Below are positions 48,684 through 61,479 of a DNA stretch of 64,000 nt, in pieces. Position numbers and translations under genes: made by a program. The DNA is from Paragonimus skrjabini miyazakii (Eukaryota; Platyhelminthes; Trematoda; Plagiorchiida; Troglotrematidae), in the NCBI GenBank assembly GCA_014338405.1, contig JTDE01000430.1, positions 170,323 to 234,322 on the forward strand, written 5' to 3'. Position 1 is the first letter of the stretch. Every line of letters begins with the position of its first letter. The notes beneath the pieces are model-generated. The model saw nothing but the letters and a program-made list of their open reading frames with translations, was not told the origin of the DNA and searched no databases.

Positions 48684-51059
48684 AAATCAACACGTGTCTG
48701 CAGGTTATTGACGTAGAATTGTGAAAACGGTTGTGCCCCATAAAAACGGAGTTGTTCCTATCCCCAATTTTAGGACAGATTCTCAACAATATTGCCGGTA
48801 CGATAACCTAGGAATAGCCGCACTTTGATGATTTGCACATCGGTCATTTTTATGTCTATCCAATCTACCAGTCATCACTAAAGTGAAGTTGAACAACTTT
48901 TTGTTATTTTTAGATAGTTTCTGTAATTGGGCAGTAATCTATAACATATACGCAGATATCTTAGGATGCGAAACCTCAAACTAAATTGTTTGTGACAATG
49001 TTCGCTGAGTACGGATGCTTTAACTTCTTGTCAGGTATGTGAACAGTTGAACCTAATATGAACCTAATTTGGAAAGCATTAATTACAAACGATGATCCAT
49101 AAACGTGTATAAGTGTTTGCAGCAAAACAGGTTTATTCGAGAAAGTAAAGCATACGTCAAAATGGTGACATATTTCTAGACTTATCCCTCATGATAGGCC
49201 AGCTAGTCTACAGGAAAAACACCAGTTACTTTAAGAAGCACTTATCCGGCTATTGAAGCGTATTCATTATTGCCTACCCAGGAAATGAACAATGCAAGCG
49301 AGTAACAGTCTCTTTTCTCTAACGTTTGCCAGTTCATTTGCATTTACATTGACACTTACACGGACAATCAACAGGCGTATGCATCAAAGCTGAACACTTG
49401 CCAACTTATTAAGTCGAATGGCAATCAGTTAGACAGACAAAACAAAGAACAAGAAACTCAACAACATCCAATGCTCACCATATTCAACTACCGTGTTTGT
49501 TCAGCCAATTTGTTTATCGTGTTACTACGTGTGTAACACCAATGGCACTTTGCTCGCACCCACAGAGGCCATGTTGATTAAATAAAATCAACGTCCTTGT
49601 GTGCGTATATGGTGGCTAGGACAAACCATCTGAACGACCATTTCATTCTGATAAACCAAGAAGTTCACCTGTTGTATGTAGAATTCCGTAACGTTCAAGA
49701 ACAGTTCGGCTGTCCTCAATTGTTAGCAGCTCTCAGTGCATATGGTACAGTAAACCAAGCGAAACCTCGTCTTTAGATTTTGGTTTGTTTAATAAGTAGA
49801 TTTTTAAGAAAGGATTCAATTGTATTCAAAACATTTAGATTTCTGATGGAAGTGTTATCTTATGAAAGTTTTCCTTAAATAGTATAAGTAAACAACCTGC
49901 AAAATTCGTACACTTAGCAATTAAACAGGGCAAAACGTAATTATGGGCTGTAACCAAAAGTGATCGGGATTGTGGAAGGTTCGTCTCGATTTTTATTCGT
50001 CAGCTCAAAAATAACTAAAGCAGTTGCCATTGACACTCCAAGTCCACTTATGCGGTAAAGTTTTGATTCCTGAAAATTTTGATGGATGTCTTATCCCACA
50101 TCGACAAAACTGAGCCACAAACTCATACCGTCAGACGTTTTGGAGTTCTGTACAATCTTGTACAGAAACGCAGTTATTCTTTCAAACTCCGCCTAGGATT
50201 AATTGAAGGGTTTTGTTGGTCTCGAAAGTAACCCGAAATGTTTGACTTGCCAACCTTAGCGATGATAATGACTAATATTTTTGATAATCTTCTTCCATTG
50301 TACATTTTAATGACTTTGGCTTTCCACCAATAGTTGTTTTAGTCAAACTATGAACTTATAATATCTGTCCCAGGACTAAGACCAGAACTCGTTCCGCGCC
50401 TTGATAACTTGTCGTGTTGTCTGTGCACACTCTTTTTTTCAGGTTCTGTATCAGCTCACGGGGGTCAACACGCTGAGTCACGGATTTTAGTGTCGTTCGG
50501 TTTTTGATGGTGAGAACTGACCGGGTGTTATTATGTTGAACTGTTCCAGCATCGCTGGCTGTAGAATAATAGTTACGTAAGTAGACAGAATTCATCTGAG
50601 GCACACACAGTAGAGTAATTTTAATTGTAAGGGCTTCATAACGATTAATAGTTACGTAAAAAAGTGTGGTCACTATTAACCTATGCATCATTTACACAAG
50701 CTACTATATAGTTCGACAGGCAAGAGGTGTTGACTGCTGATTCTCTCTATAAGATAAATGGTTTGGTTAACACTAACAATTCTCAGTTCGCGGACAACAA
50801 AAAAACTAGCAATTTATTTTTTAACAGGTGAAATGTGGCTATCGATGTACCTTTTAGAAAGGAGTGCCCAAACCCTAAAACTTACTCATATTGTAGACTA
50901 TTAGAAAATGCTTCCAACTCTCGTTTACCTTAGAGGTTTTTCTCCACCCTTTATAGTCAACAGACAGTGCAGATACAGAACGCCGCTTATACGAAGAATG
51001 ATTGGATCAATTAAATCAAGCGGTCCATAATAGTGGATCCATACGTTATGTTACTGGTG

Positions 51060-51262
51060 AGTAATAGGGGATTATGGTTTTCATATAGATTGAAAATCAT
51101 CCACAAGTGATCGTAGCTTTCGCATTCCCATAGGCTTTCTAGTTGGCCCGTTTCGAACGGTGGTTTTATTTGAAAGGGGCTGACTGGAAAGTGTATGGGA
51201 ATGCGACAGCTGCGATCAATTGTGGGTGATGCGCAATCTATATGAACACCATTATGTGTTTT
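51060..51262. repeat. Two SINE tails head to head, forming a hairpin
   Basis: 51071-51155 carries the tail of the hammerhead-bearing repeat family on the minus strand, and 51172-51255 carries it on the plus strand, with about 16 bp between. The arms match at roughly 85% by eye (shared CATATAGATTG, CGCATTCCCATA). A transcript of the innexin A intron could fold into a stem of about 85 bp. No tRNA-like or hammerhead module remains. Confidence 0.75.
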
Positions 51263-54200
51263 CAGTTGGTAAACGTCAACTTTTAGCAAGGAAAGTTTAA
51301 AGATTCTCAAAGTTTTGTGCACTATATTGGTGACTTCTGACTTACGGACCTTATAAACAGTTAATTCTATCAGTATTGTGATTTTTCAGGTAGAACTTTT
51401 GGATTACTGTGAAAACATAAAAAGACTTGATTTTCAACCTATTCCCTTTTATGAATACATCGTCATTCTCGAGCTACTAGTGATGTCTAACAACATTTCC
51501 GTCAATTGTCGTACCATACAAAACACCAACATCTTTCCTACAAAGTGGATTGCCAACTGGTGACAATTCAGCTTTCGGGTTCTGAGAACGATTAGTACGA
51601 ACTCACGGAATTGCGTATTCCAGTCAGCGTACGCCATTTTAGATGATATGGCACTTCATGTCTGTTGGTACCACTCTGATCTTCTCTGTTTTGCGTTAAA
51701 ATCAGTTGCCAAAGCTTCTGTCGACATCATCAAATAACATTTTCTAACCATTGACACCATACGATCCCATAACGCAAGTCAGTTTAACCGTAATGGATGT
51801 CCGGAATGAGACGGAACACTCCCGTGACAAAGATGGTGCTACCAATTTCAAACCTACTAAGTGTAAGCCGCAGTCGTCACACAACTCTGTAGTTCTCTTT
51901 TGTACATGATTAACTAACAAGATAGCCGATTAGCTCACAAGCTTGATAAAACATTTTACGCAAGCATTTGGACGGGTATCGACAACTCAGCTAGACTACC
52001 TGGGAGAATGCGTCTTATTTGACACTTCAGCATCCACCGGAGTCGTGTTTTTGTAAGCAAATATGATAAATTAAAATTGGAATAATTTTGGTTTCAAGAA
52101 CACGTTTTTTAGTCATATTGCTCGACCGCCTTGTATGGACTCGTTCTCAACGTTTGAATTATTTATGACATCCCATTTGCATGCCGTCACTTTGAAAATC
52201 AGACGAACGGCGGGAGAAATATGGACGTCTTTAATGGTAAGATATAAAAAAATAACACTGTGACTGAGAAAACTGACCGGTTTGTATTCCAAACAACTCA
52301 ACAAGAATAGTAAATTTAGTACATCTGGTCGCTAGCCCGTATCTGATCGATAAATTACAATCAAACTGTCAAATTACAACCCGTTAACCCTAAGCATAAT
52401 ATGTATACTGTCGACTAATGAACCGAAGATAGGTGCGATTGGTGATTGTCATCCTGGCTTTCTAGAGACACTCCGATCTGTTTGGCAGAGATTGTAAAAC
52501 CGGCTTTATCCAGCAGTTTATCAGCACGTTGTAATAGAATTGGCCAATAAAAATGAGGAGTAATTTTAGGTAACAGCGGTTGCTTTTCTTTTTCCGATTT
52601 TCAGTGTGAGTAAAGCCCCTCAACCAATTTAAAGCAGTTGTTTACGATATATCCGAACTGCTTGAACCCCTATCCCACTCTACCACAACCTGATCCATTG
52701 TGAAATTCTCCCATGCACTGACGTAATGTCGTTGGCTTTGGACAATTTTACGAAGAGGTTGCGTTCAGGGTTATGGTTGTATCATATGCGACCATTTCAA
52801 GATAATTTTTCACTTGAAACTCGTGAGTTTAGTAAATGGTCGGTTTGAGAACAACAATTGATAAACTAGTAGATAAAACATGATTCGACGCAGAAACTAC
52901 AAACTGATGTCGCTGGGAGAACCAGTTGGTGAGTATTGTCAAAAGTCTCTTGAATGCCCTGAAGGCAAATATGAAATCTTCCTTTATGTTTAAGAACTAA
53001 AGAAAGTTTGCTTTCGTCATGTGATATTAAATTACGCAAAAACTCATTACGTACGCCCAGTTAGTATATTCAAGGTGATGACTGTAGCAACCTTTCACAC
53101 GAGTGATCCTACAGCTTCCCCCAGGACAGACGACTTTTTAACTGCCCAACAAGAGGTAAAAAATGATATGCATTCTGTCACATGGGAATTTGTATCAGCT
53201 GAACTATCCAACGTTTCTCGATTTCACCTGACTAGACATTATTCAACACTGAAATACACGATTGTAGAAAGTTTATTATGGTAAACAGTTGGTAACCTCG
53301 AACCCATCAGTCACACGGAACTGTTCAGTAAATTCTCACTATTTATGGGAATAGGTGAAGATTCACATGCTAATAGGTAGTGTAGTGCTGTCATTTTCGC
53401 CCACGTTAGCTGTTTAGATCGGGCCATATTATCAACAACTGAGTTACAGACATAGATCAGCTGTTTTTGATCTTTCTGGAAGCTACTAGACAATTAAGTT
53501 TGTTTATCGTTGTTTACGGGATAACGTTTCACACACAAACACACGTCAGGTAACTACTTGGCTTTTTACCAAGGAATAAAACACCAATAATGTAAACTTC
53601 ATGGAACACTTGTTAATAGTCAGTACTGAGAAAACGTCCAAAAATTCCACAGCGTTTCAGATAAACATACAACGAATACTGTTGCCAGTTGCAATCAAAT
53701 TCTAGTTTTTTCTTCTAAAAACATGCCCGTAATCTCGTAGTTCTTGGATTTAGTTATACAGTCTTTACTAATTCTGAATACTTCGTTTTTGTTCAACATA
53801 ATGCTTTCTAACGATTTCTGCCAGCTGATGAGAAAACTCCTGTTATATACTTGGAAGATATTTTCTCGCACAATACTGCTTGGCCAAGTGAGGTGGTAAG
53901 CACTTTCAGTGAACTGAGTTCCATCCTTCTAACCTTTATTCTATATTAAATCTATTTGTTTATCACATGCACTTACCAACAAACTGACTATAAAACTGTC
54001 ATGCAATTTACTCCACACTTCAGTAATATCATGCAGACCCAGTACAATTGTGTCTGAAAACCTTGCTGCCTGTGAATGTTTCGAGCCCCGATCCATCCCT
54101 CTGCCTCGGAATAGTTGCACAACCCACTTCCACTTTCACACAATCCAGAAACATGAACACTTCTTAACAAAACGTCAATCAACTCTTGCCTTGCGCCCTC

Positions 54201-54836
54201 AGCGATTGAACGTCATTTATTTCTGAAAAACTTGACCGAATCACTTCTTGCTGGTTTGGCGTGTAATGTCAGTGTATACAACTTATCAACATTCGCCGCA
54301 TAATCTTGTCAAATGTTCATTCAACGGGTGAATAAAACCTGATTAGATCTGAGGTGACTTGACTATCTCTTGAAAAATAGCAACTGATATATTGTTTCAG
54401 CCAAAGTTGAACGACATTCTGTTTCTAAAGGAAAATTTTATAGTGTAAAATTCTTAAGGAATTATTTTACTGGTCAGTCGCATGAATGCCACAGAATCGA
54501 GGAAGGCAGAGACACACTCGTATTTGCAATTCAGACTAAATACATGTGACTGAGAGTCACAACCTTCCAGCTAATATGTGACTGTATGTATATTGAAAAT
54601 TCCAAGCACATTTGTAATGACGGAATGATTTACATGGCAACAGTTTTGAAGGAACAAGTATGGGCAATCGTTTGATTTTACAGCTTCTTTCTGCCTGAAA
54701 ACCGGTAGGCATATGATTTGATTTTGTCCCTTACAAAATACTAAATTCTGTATGTAACCTTATATGAATGTTTGAAAGCCTGGAGTAATTTGCCAAAAAG
54801 ACCGAAAAACAAGATGTGGTTTTGATTACAACTCAC

Positions 54837-55152
54837 TGATCCGATATTTCTGATCAAAATAGGCCCATTCGTCTAGTGTTTGAGGCATTGGCTCATCTGA
54901 CAGAAACGGAATTGTTCCATGAACCCAACAAAAGTTCTCCAGAAATTTGTCAAAATCAGTTCCCGAGGGTACAGTTGGAATGTAACAAGATATGGCTGAC
55001 ATCAGATATTGTTTGACCGTAACTACTACGGTGCACAACATGAGCACGAGTACTGAGTAGAGGAAACTGAGTTTGTCCGCAAAGTCTTCCACTCCGACGT
55101 AATCGGGAACATGAAGTTTCTTAAGAAAGTCAATGAATTCCACACCAACCAT
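54837..55152 (-). CDS. Innexin A, exon 1 (start codon)
   Basis: Encodes residues 1-105 plus the first base of codon 106. The ATG at 55152 has A at -3 and G at +4. The N-terminus MVGVEFIDFLKKLHVPDYVG and VEDFADKLSF are typical of flatworm innexins. TM1 spans about residues 31-50. The first extracellular loop carries Cys56 and Cys75 (ENFCWVHGTIPF), exactly 18 residues apart as in innexin B. Unlike innexin B, this loop has no N-glycosylation sequon. The donor A|GTGAGT is at 54836, and exon length and phase equal the paralogue's. Confidence 0.95.
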
Positions 55153-58100
55153 CCTTCAACGTTTACTTCTGATGTGTCCCAACTAAAAAATACTTTAAAT
55201 AGCAAAAGCGAAAGAGTATTGATTACCGTATGGAAGGAGGAGGTTAATCAAATCAAGATAGAGAGTTGATCAAATAACGCGAAATATCACAACTAGAACA
55301 GTTGACTGACGCGTTTGCAACCTGAACGCTGGGGCCCAAAGTTGGTTAGACAATAATGTCATGATAAACTTATTTTCAAAAAATAAAACAGACTTAAGTG
55401 ATAAATAGATGCTTGCTGACATAGGTTATTTTGTTCAACAGCATAACGCGTTCATTGTATAAATGAGTGTTTTGCTAAATACGCAAGAAGCATCATTTCA
55501 CATGAGCCAGCAGCAAGATAAACTACGAATTTTCCCTCTGACATTTTCTGATTGGTAGTCAACTCAGGAGCAACCTTTTCGTACGTGCCTGTATGTCTCA
55601 GCACACTCATCTCATTTTACAAATTTCTTAATATTTTAAATCATTGGCTATGAAACGGTTGGGGAGTATGCCATAGAACTTATGCATAATCCTTACATTC
55701 ACATACACAACCTGGAAGCACGGGTTTGCCCAACTTTAGCCCAACGATCCTTTTCACCTTACTGAACTGACCGGATTCTTCACGTGTGCGGACATTCTAA
55801 GAGATGTTCACAGGCATCTTGGACTTACCAGTCCTCAAAGCAGTAACTCATAGTGGATGTTTAATATTTTCTAACAATTAAGAGAACTGCCGAGAGCCAC
55901 GGACCACAAACAAAGACCACTACGAGTACACGCCAAAACAACCGTCATAAAAGCCCAAATTAAGACAAGGCTCGTTAACGATCGTACTCACCGTAAGTTG
56001 GTGATGTTATCAATCTGTGTGTTGTTCAACATGTTCCAGGACCTCAGCACACATCATTTCAGTCGCGCATTTTAACCGACGTGCAACCGATCGCTATTTG
56101 TTTAGATTATCTCTTTTTGTGACGCGACGGGAAAGTTGTATAAAATCCAATGTTTCCTTAAAGGTGGCAGGTTCACTTTCGTCATACCATTGTTTATATC
56201 GCGCACTACCTCCAGGCCGTAGCACGCCTAAAAAGCACACACACTACCCTATGGTGATTCATTCGTGAAGTTGTGCGTTTGGCTTCGAAAGCCGCACAGT
56301 GAAGACCAAAATCTCCTTTTTTATCTTTCACAGTATTTGTAGTGGCATTCATATTGTGAAGGATTCTGTTACGTTATGGCTTGAGTAATATTTTCCAATT
56401 TTGTTGGAATTCACGAATAACTATACAGATTACGTCGCAAGTCCAATTCCAGGGAAAGTTTTGATTAAAAACAAAAATAACTGTTTTTTTCTGACTATTG
56501 ACTTTGAAGTCGCACTTCATATAATAAGCTGCTATTTGTGATACGTATCTCAACCGGTAGATCATTTGCGACTCTGGACATGTCGTTCTTGTCGGTTGTT
56601 TGAATCCAGCCGAGGCCCAAATTTTATGCAACTAGGTCTGTTCTACATTATCACTTGTGTCAAGCTACTTGCCGAAATCATATTAACACAAGAACAAGGG
56701 TACCGTGGGGTTTGCCATGGTTAGAAAATTTGGGTTGCGGATGAACGAACTGTACGAATTCTATGAACATGAAGTGGGGATGAGAGTGATGTACACAGGA
56801 CACGTTTGTGTTCGGTGTACTCTGTCAAACCGTTTCCAGAACAATTCATTAAAAACATACTGAACAGGCCGGCCAAAATGTCTGACTGCATTTACATCAA
56901 AGTTGGTGCGGATGTTTTACAAATGTATAAAAAAGGCATATATATGTATATAAGAATGAAGCGTAATGCAGTTGTCACGCATTTAGAAAGTTACCCGAAC
57001 AAGTATGGAGTTATCATGCTCATGATGGTATGTTTGGTAAAAGGAAAATCTTTACGGATTCATTTTGCTTATTTACGGTTATGTTCTATAGTTGTTGAGC
57101 TTTTCGAGAGCTGGCTTATCTGCTATGGTGCAGTTGGTGTTGCAGTGAATCGCTGATCATCGCTACGAATCAACTTAATGTACAAGTGCGATAAGGGTCT
57201 GTCGAGATGATTTGACCGAATGAATTTTCGATCTTCTGTAACCTTACCTTCGTTTATCCAGGAAAAACTCGGTCTCCGTTTCTCTTCAGTTTTTCTAGTT
57301 TTATTATTAAATTCAACTTACTACTATGCTAACTTAACGGTTAGTAGTATAGTTTTCAGATAAAAAGTCAACTAGTTGGTCACTGGGATCACATGAGTTC
57401 ATATTCTTCATCTCAGTTCACACAATGTTCTACTGTGCGTTTTCCTTTCACTGGATGTGTTGAAACACATGAAGGGTATTGTTGAAAATAAGTGGGGTAA
57501 CATGGGTTGTATAAGTAGATGCCTTTCCACACGAATAATTGAGAAAATTGATAAATCTAAATTTGGATTCTGTCGGACCTGTGACTAATGACACAGTGAC
57601 CAACTGGTTCCATATATCTGGTTCAGTAAAGGGGTTTAAGGATTGGAATCTTGGCGTCAGCCAAACACTTGACGATTTCAAGAGTCAGGTTGGTAACTCT
57701 AGGTTCGGATGAAGACGAGTAGAAGCGTGTCCTCAAACCTATACTTATGCTGCGTCGGGTTTTCAGTGCACAGTCGAACGGTACAAGTTTACTGATTAAA
57801 AAGCTGGAAGATACAACTGGTAACTTAAGGCTCAGACATTATACAGACATGTTACCCTAAATATTGGGAACATTGAAAGGATTGATGCACTTCAAGGGTG
57901 TAACATTTGAAAACCCAGAAGCAACGGTAGCTAATCCGAGTATCGTTCGTGACGCAATGCCTGCGGTTTAGCGATCAAACGGTCGCGCCCATAAAGTGGC
58001 TGGTCACCAGTTCTATCCCCATTCAGACTGTCTCCACTTCATTCTTGCCAACAAGGATGAAAACAAGCTATAACCCGATTACCTACAAACTTCTTCGCTA

Positions 58101-60894
58101 TAAGCAATGTCGAATGGATAATATTATTGTCTCGTAAGATGAGGGGTAGCCGGTTCAAATCTTCATTCAGATTGCCCATATCTGATGAGTCCAAACAGGG
58201 ACGAAGTCGGTCGTGGAGTGTCCGCTTAAACAAGAGTATCAAGAAATGTCACCAATGATGAAACCTGTTGTTGCGTGTCGGCTTGAAGGTGAACATCATG
58301 GCGGAGTGACAATTTGTGACACACCATGTTCACTCACTATAGTAGAATGCGTTCATTAATTCTTCATGTGGTGACTAAAACATTTCAGTGATGTTCATGT
58401 ACCTTAGTTTTAGATTACCTCTAATCTGTAACGTTTGTTTCCGTAATAGGTTCATGGATTGTTTTAGTTGCAACTTAGGCTACATCGTTGGACCACCAAA
58501 GTCGACATTTGGTTACTTGTTTGATCTACCTAACTGACAGGATGTCATGGTTCGTTTAATTTAACAGTATATATATCAAAAGCAAAATTCTGTTTAAATG
58601 TATGAAGTGGAAGAAAAAACCTTTGACTACTCTGATCGCTTGACGCGAATAGAATAGAAAGTTAACAGAATGCTGGAAAGATACTAACAGAACTTGCTTC
58701 TGGAAGTTACTTTCCTCATTAAAGCAACATTTGGGAGAACTGCTGTTAGATAGCAATAATTGATGTTTATCGGTCTGATCTAACAGCTTTTCGTAGTAAT
58801 ATTGCCGATTTTTGCTGGTGTACAAATTGAACGAATAATGCTCTCGATTTAACGTAACGTCCTTGACCGTTTACAAATTCAGCGTCATTAAGACGTTCGT
58901 TTGAAGTAGAGAAAAGATGCGCTTGACTAGGTTCCCACTGAGGTAAGTTATGTTGACGCATGAGTAGTATTTGTACGAAGTCTTTGTACGAAGCTTATGG
59001 TGTTCATGTGGTAGATAGGAGAAGGCAAGGATACGGGTCACCCTGCAAATTATTTACTTCCAGTGTAGCGTTAAAGTGGGTAGGCACTACAACGTGTGTC
59101 GGTTTAAGTAATAGGTCACATAAACCAATGTGATATCATGAAATGGCTCATTACACATCAACACGAAAAAGTTACAACAACGACGTCCATTCACGAAGAA
59201 TTCTTGAAATAACGTCTGCTGGAGACTAGGTTATTGTTTGGGGAGATTTACACCATATATTTGTAATTACTAAGCTCAGTAAGTTCAACGGATGTTTTCT
59301 CTTGGGGTGTGTGGCAGTTGTTAGAGGAGGGAAACACGTAGAGATCTCCTTAACCTGCTCCTGGTCTATGTTAAAAAAACTGGTTCGATGTGCAAGATAG
59401 AACGAACTCCTCTTAGTATTCATAAAACAGAAGAGATGTGGCTCAGATTGTTTGCCAATGGCACCTTGAAAATGTTCTATTGTTGAACCTACAGTGTTCT
59501 TTAAGAGTTTGCCGTAAGCAGACCGAAATTTCGGTTGGAAAAAGACAATTAGAAAACTGTATTAACGTATTGATTTGTGCAACTTGACTATTACCCACAA
59601 CTGGTTGATTTTCTCTCACTCACTATGATATTCTCGCTTGCTCCCTTCAAAAAAAGCACTGGAATCAGCTATTGTTTTTATGAAAACGCGTCAGAAATGC
59701 ATATCCTTAATATGACCGGCACTAGAGCTGTGGTCCAAGTTCTAATCAGACAAACATCTTGACGGGTGGCGACTGATCAGATCTAAAACGCCTGTAAGGG
59801 AAATTTATATTTCCCGACCGCCTTGACAAAAGACAGTAACTATCCTATTTACTTGATCAGTGACTTCACACTTATATACGACAATCTAGTTGTGTTTGAT
59901 GATAGGTCAGTAGCTCAATAAGTAACACAGTTGCTTCACAAAAACGTAATCGGAATGTACCCCCAGACAGTTACAAGAATATGCATCACTGACCAGCTTT
60001 AAGAAAAGTGAAACTTCATTCCAGTGTTCTCTGTTGTAAGAAACTAACCGAAAAGCATACTTCAGTGCAAAAACTGCCGTCAAACTTTAGAGATACTCAA
60101 GGCATTTCGACAAAATTTCTAATTTCTCTTTAGCTCTTTGCTTAATCACTTGACTGGTTAACTGAGAGGGTTCGAAGATGAAAATGAACGCTTTTGTTTA
60201 CGCTCAATCCACGTTTGTGTTTAACACCTAATCACTGCACTGCTACACTTTCCTAAGGTTGGACTCGGGAGATAGCAATTACCAAAGGGTATTGTATTGT
60301 TTTAATGCGTTTACTGAAACTGAATTTACTCGGAGAATTATGAATGAATAATGCGTTTTATTTGCCACCATGTTTAGACCTGAATGATCTCAATTAGATT
60401 ACGGTGTTTCAATTGTTAAGCTTTGTAATCATTCCGGTTAGTCACAATGGATTTTGGAAGCTCGTAAACCGTCCCAGAACATTGAGGCTTCTTCAGTTAT
60501 GCGACATTTTGTTTGGGTGCGTGGTATGGTGCCACAGTGCAAAAAATTGTCGTTATTTACCCATAGACTACCGTATAGCAATGCAAGTTATAACCTCAAC
60601 ATTTTCTGCGGTTGTCTACATTAAGTCACATGTCGGCCTGTACACCGGTAAACAATAAAAGTGGGCAACCGAAAAAGTAGACTATTTGCTATTGAGTATA
60701 GTTATAAAGTACAATAAGTTTTCCACACACAAAATACCAAGGACACGTGCCAAATTACTCAGTAGGTTTGTCACGAAGAAGAACAAGTACTTTGAAGTTT
60801 AGACAGGTGGTGGGAGGCAACAAGCTAGTAAATATCATCAGATACAAGTTTCGGCACCTGGTTTGGGATGCAGTTTTTCCCCTTTCCATTCCAG
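55153..60894. other. Upstream flank of innexin A and gene-poor stretch
   Basis: Should include the innexin A promoter, though no clear core element is visible. Apart from a tRNA-like relic near 56546, no supported feature was seen. A plus-strand 116-codon frame at 56806-57156 is unrecognised and weak. Confidence 0.4.
56546..56607 (+). repeat. tRNA-like relic (possible second SINE family)
   Basis: An A-box-like stretch (TATCTCAACCGGTAGAT, close to the tRNA pattern TAGCTCA-CCGGTAGAGC) is followed about 35-40 nt later by a B-box-like GTTTGAATCC (56598-56607). The anticodon arm pairs poorly and the acceptor stem is not evident, so this is not a functional tRNA. It is probably the head of a tRNA-derived SINE different from the hammerhead family. 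Confidence 0.35.
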
Positions 60895-60988
60895 AATAGC
60901 ACATTTTACGCCGATGAAGGTCTTTATGAGTGTCCTGGTGCATGTCAATCGGCAGTTAAGTTGCGTCATGATCATCGATTAAAGCCAG
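60895..60988 (+). CDS. Candidate internal exon, unrecognised
   Basis: A very strong acceptor (TTTTTCCCCTTTCCATTCCAG, ending 60894) opens a frame reading NSTFYADEGLYECPGACQSA, then VKLRHDHRLKP, up to a possible donor (GTGACA, 60989). Two Cys and an NST sequon hint at an extracellular domain. No partner exon was found. The read-through frame stops at 61048-61050. Confidence 0.3.
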
Positions 60989-61314
60989 GTGACAACAATC
61001 AGTGTGTTCGAAATAGCACCCGTCAGCCATTTTATTATAGTCATTTATAAGTCCGTAATTAAATCTGCTGTAAAGAAAACTCAAACGATTTTGAAAAATA
61101 GCTAATGGTTTCACTTGGTTAGGCCTAACTTATCAAGTTAATTTCAATTGAGTTCTTTCAACAATCCAAACAGAGTCCTCCAGATGTTCGGGGGAAAAAT
61201 CAACTGGGTTTGAAACACGGTACAGCAGCATATGCTCGGTTTTATTTTTACAAATCATTTTTCCAGTCTTGATGGATCAGAGGTAAAGGTGGTTTGGTGA
61301 ACAGATTGTTTCCG

Positions 61315-61320
61315 TTTATT
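61315..61320 (-). terminator. Possible poly(A) signal of the right-hand gene
   Basis: AATAAA on the minus strand, about 160 nt past the putative stop at 61480. It supports reading 61480-61780 as the last exon. Confidence 0.35.
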
Positions 61321-61479
61321 CATCATCGGGCCAACTACATACGGTTCTATACCATCGTGTTTTCCAAGCATGGAAAGTCAAGGGCAATTTGTTACACAGT
61401 CATGCCAAACGGCTTTGAAGTGGAGAGTAATTGGGGGACTGAATTGACCCAAAGAAGATGACGAGTAAGTATTGAGGGG

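Larger units (their letters stand above)
45498..54836 (-). other. Innexin A intron 1 (9,339 bp, phase 1)
   Basis: Starts GTGAGT and ends CTTTAG. It contains a hammerhead-less SINE copy in antisense orientation, a 100-N gap, a cluster of plus-strand coding-like segments, and a hairpin of two SINE tails. Its length is within 1.5% of the innexin B intron. A minus-strand 111-codon frame at 50356-50691 is not recognised. Confidence 0.8.

Noticed and set aside
58085..58170. Possible Arg-type tRNA-like sequence (aatggataat ... ggttcaaatc)
   Set aside because: The T-arm cannot form a five-pair stem and the acceptor ends do not pair; box similarity alone is too weak.
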